The notes under the pieces are model-generated. The model saw nothing but the letters and a program-made list of their open reading frames with translations, had not been told where the DNA came from and searched no databases. Made by a program: the position numbers and the translations under genes. DNA of 64,000 nucleotides from assembly GCA_023014485.1 (NCBI GenBank), contig JAJOZX010000925.1:373001-437000 (forward strand), written 5' to 3'. Positions within the stretch are counted from its first letter, which is position 1; each line of letters starts with the position of its first letter. Origin of the DNA: Bathynomus jamesi (Eukaryota > Arthropoda > Malacostraca > Isopoda > Cirolanidae). Positions 55,666-64,000 of this stretch are shown here, one piece after another.

Positions 55666-57839
55666 TTAGTTTTGAATGACGGCATAGTCACGGGATTTAA
55701 ATACTGCTCTAATGTAACCATCTCTTGAATCCTTTCCATACACTGCCCCAGACGCTTCAGTTACCATCCTAACACAGCGTTCTACACCTTGGGAGTGACA
55801 TGGTATCCGGACAACAAGGGGTTCTTCAGTGATCTTATCGAGTTGTTCGACAGAGAACTGCTTCGTGAGTGGTGGTTCCATTGTGCACTCCTCCACTGGT
55901 GGAAGTAAATCTTTCAAATTCTGAGCACTTTGTTTGATCTTTGGTGGCCGAAATTCTCTGACTTGCTGTTGAGCAGGTTTGGGAGCTCGTCGAATGGTCT
56001 TGATTACATCGATGGCCAATTTCTGGTTTGCTTGATCTGCATCTGCAAGCATTGCCAGTAGAACATTTTCAGGGTGAGCCCAATATGCATTTCTTTGGAT
56101 CACAGGCCATGTGACAGTCTTGCTAGCTGGTGGCAGTAATCGTAGCAGCTTGATTTACTCCAGGAAATGTTTTGGGCCATCTGTGCACCTTGGATGGCAC
56201 TTGATGCTAAACCACATGGGGCCATAGTGGCACACGACAAACTGTGTAAGTGAATACAGTTCATCACTTGGCTGCGCCATCGCTACATATAGCCGACAAA
56301 TTCTGCTGGCAGTTGTAACCCATCTTGCATGGGAGATTGGTCCAGGCTTCTCTCGTAGAAGATCTTCATTAGTGACACCAGTCCTTATCGCTTTCATCAT
56401 TCTGTTGAGGTAGGCTTGGTCACGACTCAATTCAATAAGGTCAACATCCGGGAGAGTGTGGCCATCAGCAATACATTGAATTCCTCTAGAGGAAAGTGGC
56501 AAACTTTCACATGTGGCTAAAGCTTTGCCAATTGGTCCTTTCCATTGAGTTGCAGATTCTGTTGGGCGATGAGTTCCTTGCACAAGTGGCGCAGTGGGAG
56601 TTCATTTAAATGCAGACTACAGATGAACCAGTGCAAAGGGCGACCCAGGCGGCACTCTAGCAGGTGTATTGCTCCACTTCTGTGCCCTGTGTTTGTGCTG
56701 TCGGCTCCCACTGCAATTATCTTGTCTGCAATACCCATTTCTTCAATCGCATTTTGAAATCCATCCGCAATGACAGTGCCGGTTCCTCGTTCCAGTGTCA
56801 GATGGCTTAGATAGAAGGTTCCAGGCTCTCCGACCAGCACATAGTGGTCCTCAACTTTCTTTATGCTGTACCATTTGTTCCCTTTTTTTTCTCTTTGACA
56901 AGTGCCATGTCTTTCCGCCCATCAAAAAATAAAGTAGTGACTTCCACATCGTGGTAAGTTACTGCTTCCTTCAGATCCCTCCGTACCTTCTGCCGTGCTC
57001 TCCATACTTTGTGGTGGTCAATTACGTTTATCTGATCATCAGAACTAATGATGTCATAGTCAACCAATGTCGCAGTGCTGATAGCTGCAGCAGCCCTGTT
57101 CGATACACCATACCGGTCAGCTTCCAAAGCAACAGTGGGAATCGGTGTGATGTTCCTGTCCTCCTGGGCACTATCACCCATCCACTCATCACCAACATTT
57201 TCACCAGTGAAGTCTGCTTCTGCTTGAGCTGATTCGACCACATCTGCAGAGGATGCTACCTCTTGCCGTTCCGTTTTTCTTCTATTCTCTTCTTCTTGTC
57301 TTTCTTGCATCCGATCCTCTTGACTTCCTTCTCTCCATCATCTAAGTCACATTCGTATCCACCCGACTGATCTGCATGATCCGCGTGGTTCTCTGGTCGA
57401 TCAGAAAGGCATGCTCTCGTCGTGGAACTTTCATTTCTTTTTCACAGTGGCATGCAGACAGATCATCGCATTGGCAGACAGCTATGTCAAACAATTGATT
57501 CAGGCTTTCCTCGAACTTTTTGTTTTTTGTGGCCTGCTTGCCTTGCTTCGATGCTTGCGAGCCTTTTTCCATCAATCGGAGCAGTTTGGTCTTCACATTC
57601 TTGATTGGCTGTGATGGAATGTTAGCACGATTCCAAAGGTCAGTGAGTGTTTGGCATACCTCCGGAAGAATCTCCCTGTTGCTGGTGTACTTGTTCTTCA
57701 AGAAGAGGAAATGCCTTGCAACTTGTATACGGGTTGGAAGTTCAGACAGAGGAAGCTCTGATAGTGGAAAACCAAAGACAATGTGGCTGGCAGATCCCCG
57801 TGTTCTTTGCGTGTTCATTGTACCAGCAAAACTCAACAA
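55666..57839 (-). pseudogene. El-4 transposase, several frame breaks
   Basis: Segments in order on the reverse strand: 57342-57839 with LWNRANIPSQPIKNVKTKLL and FEESLNQLFDIAVCQCDDL; 56861-57310 with RYGVSNRAAA, DDQINVIDHHKVWRARQKV and TLFFDGRKD (counterpart of HWDGK); 56517-56840 with AVGADSTNTGHRSGA (counterpart of FDTTASNTG), RPLHWFICSLHLNELPLRHL; 56155-56583 with GPISHARWVTTASRICRLYV (counterpart of H-x-A-R-W); 55666-56103 with PCHSQGVERCVRMVTEAS (putative catalytic E). Frame changes near 57310, 56850, 56560 and 56130 inactivate it. The motif order matches El-1 to El-3 although identity is low. Confidence 0.7.
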
Positions 57840-58051
57840 GTATCACACAGGAACACTGAAACACAAACACAAACGTATAAATAAAAAACAATAAGTTTAC
57901 CAATATATATATAAAAATATACTGCACACACACACATATGTATTATGTATATAAATATCCATAGGTATATATATATACATACCCTAAGACATATAACAAA
58001 CTTATAAACAATGTAAAACACAACAAAACAAAGAAATGTGTATAATGTATA

Positions 58052-58478
58052 TGTTGGGGTAAATGTGATAAATTGGTAATTATGCATAATTTCAAACTAA
58101 CGAAAATATCATGACTTAACCTAACCAATTGTCAAGGGCGTACAGTTGACCTAACCGGGCATTCAATTGACCTAACCTGGCATTCAATTCAATTGACCTA
58201 ACAGGGCATTCAATTGACCTAACTGGGCATTAATTTATAACGAAAGATTGGTTTATTGGTTTATCACATCAATCTTTCGTTATAAATTAATGCCCAGTTA
58301 GGTCAATTGAATGCCCTGTTAGGTCAATTGAATTGAATGCCAGGTTAGGTCAATTGAATGCCCGGTTAGGTCAACTGTACGCCCTTGACAATTGGTTAGG
58401 TTAAGTCATGATATTTTCAATTATGCATAATTACCGGTAATTATGCATAATTACCAATTTATCACATTTACCCCAACA
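58052..58478. mobile_element. near-perfect 427-bp palindrome (foldback element) inside El-4
   Basis: TGTTGGGGTAAATGTGATAA at the left end is the exact inverse of the right end. Arms of about 200 bp mirror each other, with a loop of about 20 bp around 58255-58275. Each arm contains four near-copies of a 21-bp-type unit GACCTAAC(C/T)GGGCATTCAAT. A short TAATTATGCATAATTACCGG block on the right arm is duplicated. TATA flanks both ends. It is the same family as the hairpins at 30039 and 37740 and the source-like relative of the minisatellite at 33116. Confidence 0.85.
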
Positions 58479-59269
58479 TATATATCACAAAACGCACCTT
58501 TCGTTAGTACCTTGAGGTTTTTGAACACCTCATCCACAGAAAAAACACTTGTTTCTCTCAAGCGAGCTAGCGTAGAACTAAGAAATTCCAGGGGATGACT
58601 CACTGAGAATAATTAGAAAGCTGCCAGAAGTACCATGTCAGTCAGTGTTGCCAACTGTAATTAACAAGAATTTTGTATTTTTTACATGCGAAAAAGGTGT
58701 TCTGCTTGCTGCAGAAAATTTTTAATTTCTTTTCTGAAATCAGCAAAGTTGATTGTACAAAACCTGAAATGTGCCTCCAGATCGCTCATGACGCTACACG
58801 CTAGTGTTGCAGGGTATGCGGTGCACAAGGGTTCACAGGCTCTAGGGCGCCCACCAAGCACTCGTCATAAAACAAATATCCTTTGTATCTATAAAATAAA
58901 CTATATTGGTAAAAAAATATTTATTTGCGTATGTCATTAGTTCAAAAGCTTTATGGCAATATAATTGAGATTCTCACTTTCGCCTTACTTGGTAAAGTTT
59001 TTAACTTTCATATAAAGAAGTCGTATAACCATACAAAGATGTTATACAGAATTCTATAGCATTGTGAACAGGGCACAAAAATTGGCAGGAAACCTTAAGG
59101 TGCTTTAACAAAGATAAGGCGATTAACAAGTGCACATGTCCATAGGCCCACTCACCCCACTGTTATATTTATAGCTATAATTTTAGAAATTTTGTGTGAT
59201 AAATTGATTTTTTCTTATAAACTGTACTATGATTTATTGATTATATCAATATTTTTCTTTTGCAGTATA

Positions 59270-59420
59270 ATGTCTGATAAAATAAAAAAGATTCATGCTA
59301 GTGGTGCTACAAAGCGTAAACGCGTAAACAGAAAGCAGAGATTAAGAGCAAGGTAGCAAAATTGCAACAGTTCACAGCTTCTTTTTTCAACAAAGTTACA
59401 AACACCTAAAAGTGACGACA
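59270..59420 (+). pseudogene. hAT (DUF4371/MYM1-type) transposase N-terminal fragment
   Basis: After an acceptor-like TTTTCTTTTGCAG, an ATG at 59270 starts MSDKIKKIHASGATKRKR; one frame change later KSKVAKLQQFTASFFNKV follows and then stops. H-x-S-G-A-x-K-R-K...followed by L-x-x-F...F-F is the usual N-terminus of this hAT group. The rest of the gene is missing. Confidence 0.6.
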
Positions 59421-59784
59421 AGGACATTGAGATTGAGGTTGTCTCAATAGTTGCTATTTTGATGTATGTTTCGTTTGTATGATGTGTGTTCGCTTAATAA
59501 ATGCTGTTACGTGCCTTCATTATCTATAGACCTATGTTTGAATCAATTTTTAGTCCCGGTCAGTAGGTATATATAATCAAACCAGTACCAATATATAATT
59601 CAAACAAGATTTGTGTCGGGAAGGGGAGCCCCAAAATCTGTCTCGCACAGAGGCCCACAACCAAGTATAGCCGCCACTGATCAATATATGATAATATGTA
59701 AAGACACTTGTCAAGCAGTGATCCCGAAGAAATAGCAATCTATATTATAATGGAGGTAAGTGCGATATACTGTATATATATATG

Positions 59785-60441
59785 CAAAGGTGGGCAGGAC
59801 CGAGTTCCAAAAGGACCGAATTCCAGGAACTCGGTCCTTTTTAAGGACCGTGAGCGGGAAAGTAGGTCCTTTTCTCAGTGAGGACCGAAATGAGGAGCGA
59901 CGGTCCAATTTTAAGCAATTCCGGATGGTCCGGTCCGGACGGTCTTTTTTAGTGATTTTAGTGTGTTTAGTGATTATTTGAAGTTCTAAAGAAGATGGAT
60001 CGTTTCCTCCAGAAGACTCCGAAAGAGACTGAGACTGAACTGAAACTTGTTTCAACACCTGGCACCATCCAGTGCCGCCGTGGAGAGGCTCTTCTCTTTG
60101 GGGAAGGACGTCCTCAAGCCGAAAAGGTCAGGGCTCAGTGACAGCCATTTTGAAATGCTAGTCTTCTTGAAGGGAAACTCAAGCATTTAACTTAATAACT
60201 TTTTTCATCATTTATGTATTGTATTAATTATAATTTACGTTAATAAAATTAAAGATTTCCGGTGTCTTTAATTTCATTTTTCATTTTAATCAAATTTTTC
60301 ACTTATATTATATATAAGGACCGAGGACCGAGTCGTTCCTAGGTCCTATCTTCAGAAAGGACCGTGACCGGGACCGTCGGTCCAGTTTGAGGCAAGGACC
60401 GGGACCGTCGGTCCTTTTTGAGGCCCGGGTGCCCACCTTTG
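59785..60441 (+). mobile_element. second hAT deletion derivative with GGACCG-rich ends
   Basis: CAAAGGTGGGCAGGACC at the left and GGGTGCCCACCTTTG at the right, flanked by a perfect 8-bp duplication TATATATG (59777-59784 and 60442-60449). It matches 35835-37200 in opposite orientation but lacks the mariner-type insertion and has a larger internal deletion: the N-terminal MDRFLQKTPKETETELK is joined almost directly to AAVERLFSLGKDVLKP-type C-terminal codons. Confidence 0.92.
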
Positions 60442-60454
60442 TATATATGTAACC

Positions 60455-60900
60455 AAAAAAAACTATAGAAAAGAATGCAATCATGAAAATCTTAAGCTTC
60501 ACATTTGAGCTCATTGTATCAAGATTTGTGAAGCTTTAAATTTTCATGGCTACGTTCTTTTCTATAGTTTTATTGACCAAATAATTGAACCGACAGTAAT
60601 TGGGAAGGCAGCCATGGAAATCTTGAGCTTCACATTGTGTCAAGAAGATTTGTGAAGCTTAAGATTTTCATGACTATAGTTTTATTGACAAAATAATTGA
60701 ACCCCCATTTACTGTCAGTTCAATTATTTGGTTAATAAAACTATAGAAAAGAACGCAATCATGAAAATCTTAAGCTTCACATTTGAGCTCATTGTATCAA
60801 GATTTGTGAAGCTTTAGATTTTCATGGCTACGTTCTTTTCTATAGTTTTATTGACCAAATAATTGAACCGACAGTAATTGGGGCGCCGCAGGCACCCCAA
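60455..60900. repeat. cluster of nested foldback repeats (CTATAGAAAAGAA family)
   Basis: ACTATAGAAAAGAA(T/C)GCAAT, ATGAAAATCTTAAGCTTCAC and CAAGATTTGTGAAGCTT occur several times in both orientations. A 38-bp hairpin CAGTAATTGGGG...CCCCAATTACTG closes the cluster at 60874-60907. No coding sequence. Confidence 0.75.
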
Positions 60901-60915
60901 TTACTGAGACCCAAG

Positions 60916-61107
60916 GTGAGAGTAATAGGAATGATGTTCAAAATAAAATACGCCGTAGGCCCACAATTCGATTCGGTTTGGGCCGAATGTCCCGCAGATC
61001 TAGCGAAATCGGGGCGTAGCGCCGATCTTTTGCTGAAAGTCCTGACAGAAAGAAATGAAAAGGGAGTATTTGTTGACAATTATGTCTACAAGGAGATTCT
61101 TCAGTAA
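60916..61107 (+). CDS. unrecognised short ORF
   Basis: A 64-codon forward frame (opening GTG, first ATG at 60931) has balanced, non-repetitive composition (for example SVWAECPADLAKSGRSADLL and LLKVLTERNEKGVFVDNYVY) and higher GC than its surroundings. It ends in TAA, with AATAAA a few bases later. It looks like a genuine protein C-terminus, perhaps the last exon of a gene carried by the Helitron-like unit ending at 61273. I cannot name it. Confidence 0.35.
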   Translation: MRVIGMMFKIKYAVGPQFDSVWAECPADLAKSGRSADLLLKVLTERNEKGVFVDNYVYKEILQ

Positions 61108-61245
61108 AGAAATAAAGATAAGTTTATGATGAAGTGTTCTTTTTTATATTTTATAACAGGAAATAATACCGTGAGGTAAGAAAATTCATTTCCCAGATGA
61201 AGTAATTGGCCGAGCGCTCCAAGCCTTCTGCAGGAAATAGCAAAA

Positions 61246-61273
61246 ACCGCCCGTAGGGCGGTATTTTTGCTAG
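61246..61273 (+). other. Helitron-like 3' terminus
   Basis: A perfect 7-bp stem ACCGCCC-GTA-GGGCGGT is followed after seven bases by CTAG and then T. Helitrons end with a short GC-rich hairpin a few bases before CTRR and insert between A and T, so this fits. Several similar GC-rich mini-palindromes with GTAG/GCAG loops precede it (60890-61020). I could not locate the 5' TC end. Confidence 0.5.
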
Positions 61274-61370
61274 TGATATATAATATTCATATACGATACA
61301 AATCTTTCAAATGCCGATAAACTGCCTGTGCATTTTTACGGATGCAAAATCTGATAGGATTTCCTCTAGG

Positions 61371-61622
61371 CTAACTGCTCAGAGGACATTCCATACTAAG
61401 CATAGTTAAATTAACGAGCCTTTGTTGAGTCATAGTTGATCGTAGGTCATCCTTAACCAACTTGAGCTTGGAAAAGGTCCTTTCGCCACTGCAGTTTGTA
61501 ACCATCAGCGACAAGTAAATTCTGAGCAGAACTTCTACGTTTGGGAATGTGTCCCTCAGGTTCCTTCGGATCATAATTTTGTACATCGCCGGTTCGATGA
61601 CATCATTCTCTTTACTATCCAT
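61371..61622 (-). pseudogene. hAT (MYM1-like) transposase C-terminal fragment
   Basis: The reverse frame reads NLRDTFPNVEVLLRIYLSLM then VTNCSGERTFSKLKLVKDDL, RSTMTQQRLVNLTMLSME. It parallels the last 70 residues of the 814-residue transposase at 5248 (FPNVEIAFRIFLTLMVTNCS, AERSFSQLKYIKN). The catalytic E is in GERTFS. Everything upstream is missing. It lies inside the 52610-62040 hAT in the orientation expected for that element. Confidence 0.85.
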
Positions 61623-62376
61623 TGCGAATTATTATCAGAAGTAGCAAGATATATTTTAATCGAAATAAATGTAATTTATTTTAAATACCAGCACTGTGTT
61701 TTCGTTTGTGGCTCTTAGGATACATAAAGGAAAGTGATAAAAAATCAACTGATAACTCACGGTGACATCACAATTACGACTTCAAAATCTGTATGATGTC
61801 ACAATACGCGGCAGAATCCGCGCTCATATACGTTCAATGTGCAAGGTAACTGAAAGATATGGAACAAAAGCTTAAGCGCGGGCCTACTCTCACTGGTGGG
61901 TCGAAATGGGAGGAAGGCTAAAGTCACGCCTCCCTTACAATCCCTATGGGCAATACATAACTGATTATTTTCAAAATTAGGTCGGTTTTTGTCGGGGGCC
62001 CGGTGGTTTCATCTTTTGCACCATCGTTAATCCGGCCCTGCGTCCACAGTTGAGTTGGAAGCGAAAGTTTGAGCGAAGAGTTCAGTTTTATACTTTAAGA
62101 GCTTAACTTAATTTACTTATTCATTTATTCGAAGTTTCGAGCTCCTGCGGTCGTTTTAGTCTTGTAATTTTAACGATATTATGATATGTACACTGTAACC
62201 TCACTGATATCTTTCAAGTCATTGTTTTTAGCCCTGATGCAATATGTTTATAATTTATTTGGTAGTAATTAAAGATTGAAGGGTGTTCTTTGTCTCTCTG
62301 GTGTTCCTCTTTATCATTAGATTGCGCTTTCCTTGCAACCAGTCGATAGCTGATATATACTGTATATATTTTTTCA

Positions 62377-62468
62377 TTTGTTCGTTCTCTCTTCTCATCT
62401 TGCGCGGGATGTTCTCCTATACAAGCGTCGTTCTTTACGTTATTTATACTGCGTGTTCTTTGCAGTTG

Positions 62469-62470
<2 letters not shown>
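62377..62470. repeat. single arm of the tRNA-core element
   Basis: TCGTTCTCTCTTCTCATCTTGCG through TACAAGCGTCGTTCTTTACG matches the right arm at 53640-53697 and the same downstream TTATTTATACTGCGTGTTC, so both copies share flank as well as arm. Confidence 0.7.
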
Positions 62471-62504
<34 letters not shown>

Positions 62505-62507
<3 letters not shown>

Positions 62508-63415
62508 ACAACTCAGAATGGTTCTCTGAGAAACTTTTGTTACACACAGACCGTGCATGGAACTAAGAACTCTTCTGGGAAAATTAAATCCACTATAGTC
62601 TGAATAAGTAATGGTAAGTGACAAACACTATAGTTTTCCTCTTCATGATGTTAGCCCGAGTTGGGCAACGGGTCACTCGCAAAGAGGCCCCAAAATATAG
62701 CTTCCCTCACCAGCTCTCTGCCCAGCAGATAGAATCCAGCTTTGGGACAGGATATAGGGTTTAAAGCAGCCCAGGCGCACTACATTCAGAACTTCAATAA
62801 AACAATAAACTCGTTGCATTCATATCGGATTGAATACATCAAAGAAAAAGGGGTAACTATTGTATTTTTAGCCAAAATCCAAAACTTAAACCTCAACTGG
62901 GAAATTGAGCGTCCACTTTTCAAGGCACTTAACACTCCGTTTAATGTGATACAACTCAGAATGGTCCCCTGAGAAACTTTTATGTTACACACAGACCATG
63001 CATAGGACAAGGAACTCGTCTGAGAAAATTAAATCCACTATAGTCCGTATAAGTAATGGTAAATGACAAACACTATAGTTTTTTTTTCATGATGTTAGCC
63101 CGACGTGGGCAACGGTTCACTTGCAAAGAGGCCCCAAAATATTCCATCAATCCGATGTGAATGCATCAAGTTTCTCGCTTATATTGGGGTTCTGAATGTA
63201 GTGACGCTAGCTGCTTTAAACCCTAGATCCTGTCCCAAACCTTGATCCTATCTGTTTGGCAGATAGCTGGTGAGGGAAGATATATTTTGGGGTCTCTTTG
63301 GAAGTGACCCGTTGCCCACGTCGGGCTAACATCATGAAAAAGAAAAAACTATAGTGTTTGTCATTTACCATTACTTATTCGGATTATAGTGGATTTAATT
63401 TTTTTGTGTATATAT
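62505..63415. repeat. second copy of the 2985-4012 palindrome family, rearranged
   Basis: CACAGACCGTGCATGGAACT, GGGCAACGGGTCACTCGCAA, GAAAAAGGGGTAACTATTG and CCCTAGATCCTGTCCC recur as in 2985-4012. The unit appears about one and a half times forward (62505-63140) then inverted (63140-63400), so it is a tandem-plus-inverted structure. Short ORFs at 62742 and on the reverse strand are not convincing genes. Confidence 0.7.
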
Positions 63416-63424
63416 ATATATACA

Positions 63425-64000
63425 AAAAAACATCTTTATTGCGGATCATTCACAATCCATAGCCACTTAACCTAACATACAAGTACAGTACAATCTTACG
63501 TATACACTGAACTTGATACAAAAATAAGGCCAACATAGCCACTTAACCTAGCATACTGGCATACTGTTTGATTAATTATCTGACAATTTTATGTATATTG
63601 TTATTACATGAGACATCTTATAACACTTATAACACTTATTATAACATAGCCACTTATTATAACACAACTTAATATGCATATATAATCTTTGCTACATTAC
63701 AAAAATAAGGTATTGTAAACGAGCAGCTGTCTGAACCAAGACTGCCATCAGAGCTGGGCAGTATTTAAATACATTTGTATTTAAATACGTATTTAAATAC
63801 ATTTGTGTATTTAGAACTGTATTTATAAATACATTGTTTTTCATGTATTTAAATACAGTATTTAAATACTTTAATGAGTATTTAAATACAATGTATTTAA
63901 ATACTCAAAATATAAAAATGTAAATACTTTTACTGGTTTAATACACGTTCTGTACTAGCACAGTACGACGCGTCGACAGTGTAGTACAGCATGGTTCATG
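63425..64000. repeat. dispersed repeat followed by an ATTTAAATAC-rich element end
   Basis: 63428-63755 repeats the block at 43686-43850 (AACATCTTTATTGCGGATCA; GTCTGAACCAAGACTG). From 63752 AGAGCTGGGCAGTATTTAAA begins a run of TATTTAAATACA palindromes, which resembles the terminus of a hAT element and extends beyond the window. Confidence 0.55.

Larger units (their letters stand above)
55331..58815 (-). mobile_element. El-4: distant member of the unassigned hAT-like DDE family
   Basis: Long imperfect inverted repeats: left GTGTGCAGTAGCGTGTAGCG then GGCACATTTCAGGTTTTGTA and ACACCTTTTTCGCATGT; the same words appear inverted at 58680-58815. The arms exceed 150 bp. Exact termini and TSD are unclear (AGGGTGTGC at the left, inverse of TGCAACACTAGC at the right). 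A reverse-strand transposase pseudogene and a foldback element (58052-58478) lie inside. Confidence 0.7.
52610..62040 (-). mobile_element. probable old hAT element expanded to 9.4 kb by nested insertions
   Basis: The left end is CAGGGCCAGATTAAGG (52610); the right end, reversed, is CAGGGCCGGATTAACG (62040). Flanks are CGTCCAGA (52602-52609) and CGTCCACA (62041-62048), an 8-bp duplication with one mismatch. Subterminal GTGCAAAA and GGGCCCCC words occur at both ends. The ends match the 5073-9144 hAT type, and a matching transposase C-terminus is at 61371-61622 on the minus strand. Between lie a tRNA-core palindrome, a second hAT, El-4, a foldback element, a hAT derivative and a Helitron-like end. 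Decisive proof would need an uninterrupted copy. Confidence 0.55.

Noticed and set aside
58816..59660. Complete hAT element around the N-terminal fragment at 59270 (right end ...GCCGCCACTG)
   Set aside because: A right end CAGTGGCGGCTATAC (reversed) looks hAT-like, but I found no matching left end or 8-bp duplication.
61241..61270. Rho-independent terminator (GC hairpin plus T run)
   Set aside because: Bacterial termination signals are not expected in this eukaryotic context; the hairpin fits a Helitron end better.
62742..62972. 76-residue ORF in the palindrome family
   Set aside because: The other family copies (3150-3480, 3880-4010) do not keep the frame open, so it is not conserved as a protein.

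Overview
The window is eukaryotic, AT-rich, intergenic DNA made almost entirely of transposable elements (TEs). I found no ordinary host gene, rRNA or functional tRNA. The mix of elements points to an arthropod, most likely a crustacean (an inference). It holds hAT, Tigger/pogo, mariner and Penelope-like elements, LINE fragments whose C-terminal style I associate with decapod genomes, tRNA-derived SINEs, many (TA)n/(GT)n tracts, and short CCTAA runs like the arthropod telomere unit.

Layout. 1-2720: pogo-type N-terminal remnant split by a hAT-like element. 2985-5072 and 9145-10230: palindromic repeats and a decayed Penelope-like element (PLE), interrupted by a complete hAT element (5073-9144) with an 814-residue transposase ORF. 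10600-17863: Tigger transposon whose transposase is split by a non-coding LTR retroelement (11617-16511). 17931-26019: two adjacent, divergent transposons (El-1, El-2) of an unfamiliar hAT-like DDE family. 26022-28237: SINE and LINE. 29007-33650: SINE pair, Tigger and hAT derivatives, LINE tail and a 21-bp minisatellite. 33794-38340: Tigger and hAT deletion derivatives inside large palindromes. 38354-41648: El-3, third member of the unfamiliar family, with an apparent intron. 41693-46507: foldback elements with a tRNA-like core, hAT MITEs and a LINE fragment. 46611-51876: three mariner-type elements, the third carrying a pogo deletion derivative. 52610-62040: a probable 9.4-kb stack of insertions inside an old hAT, including El-4 (55331-58815), a distant fourth member of the unfamiliar family. 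62500-64000: more repeats.

The most interesting content is the El-1 to El-4 family. Four very different transposases share a W-x-(K/R)-A-x-I-P N-terminal region, a D-G-K motif (HWDGK in El-1 to El-3), a D..(T/S)xxNTG motif, a C..(H)H motif, an H-x-A-R-W-type motif and a C-terminal ERG/ERC glutamate. El-1 to El-3 have terminal inverted repeats (TIRs) starting GGGTG or GTGTG, sit at TA, and carry a TTTAGRGGTYSC-like motif 105-120 bp inside both ends. They look like a TA-targeting relative of hAT that I cannot assign to a named superfamily.

Many insertions can be ordered in time because target-site duplications (TSDs), restored reading frames, or uninterrupted copies elsewhere in the window show the pre-insertion state.
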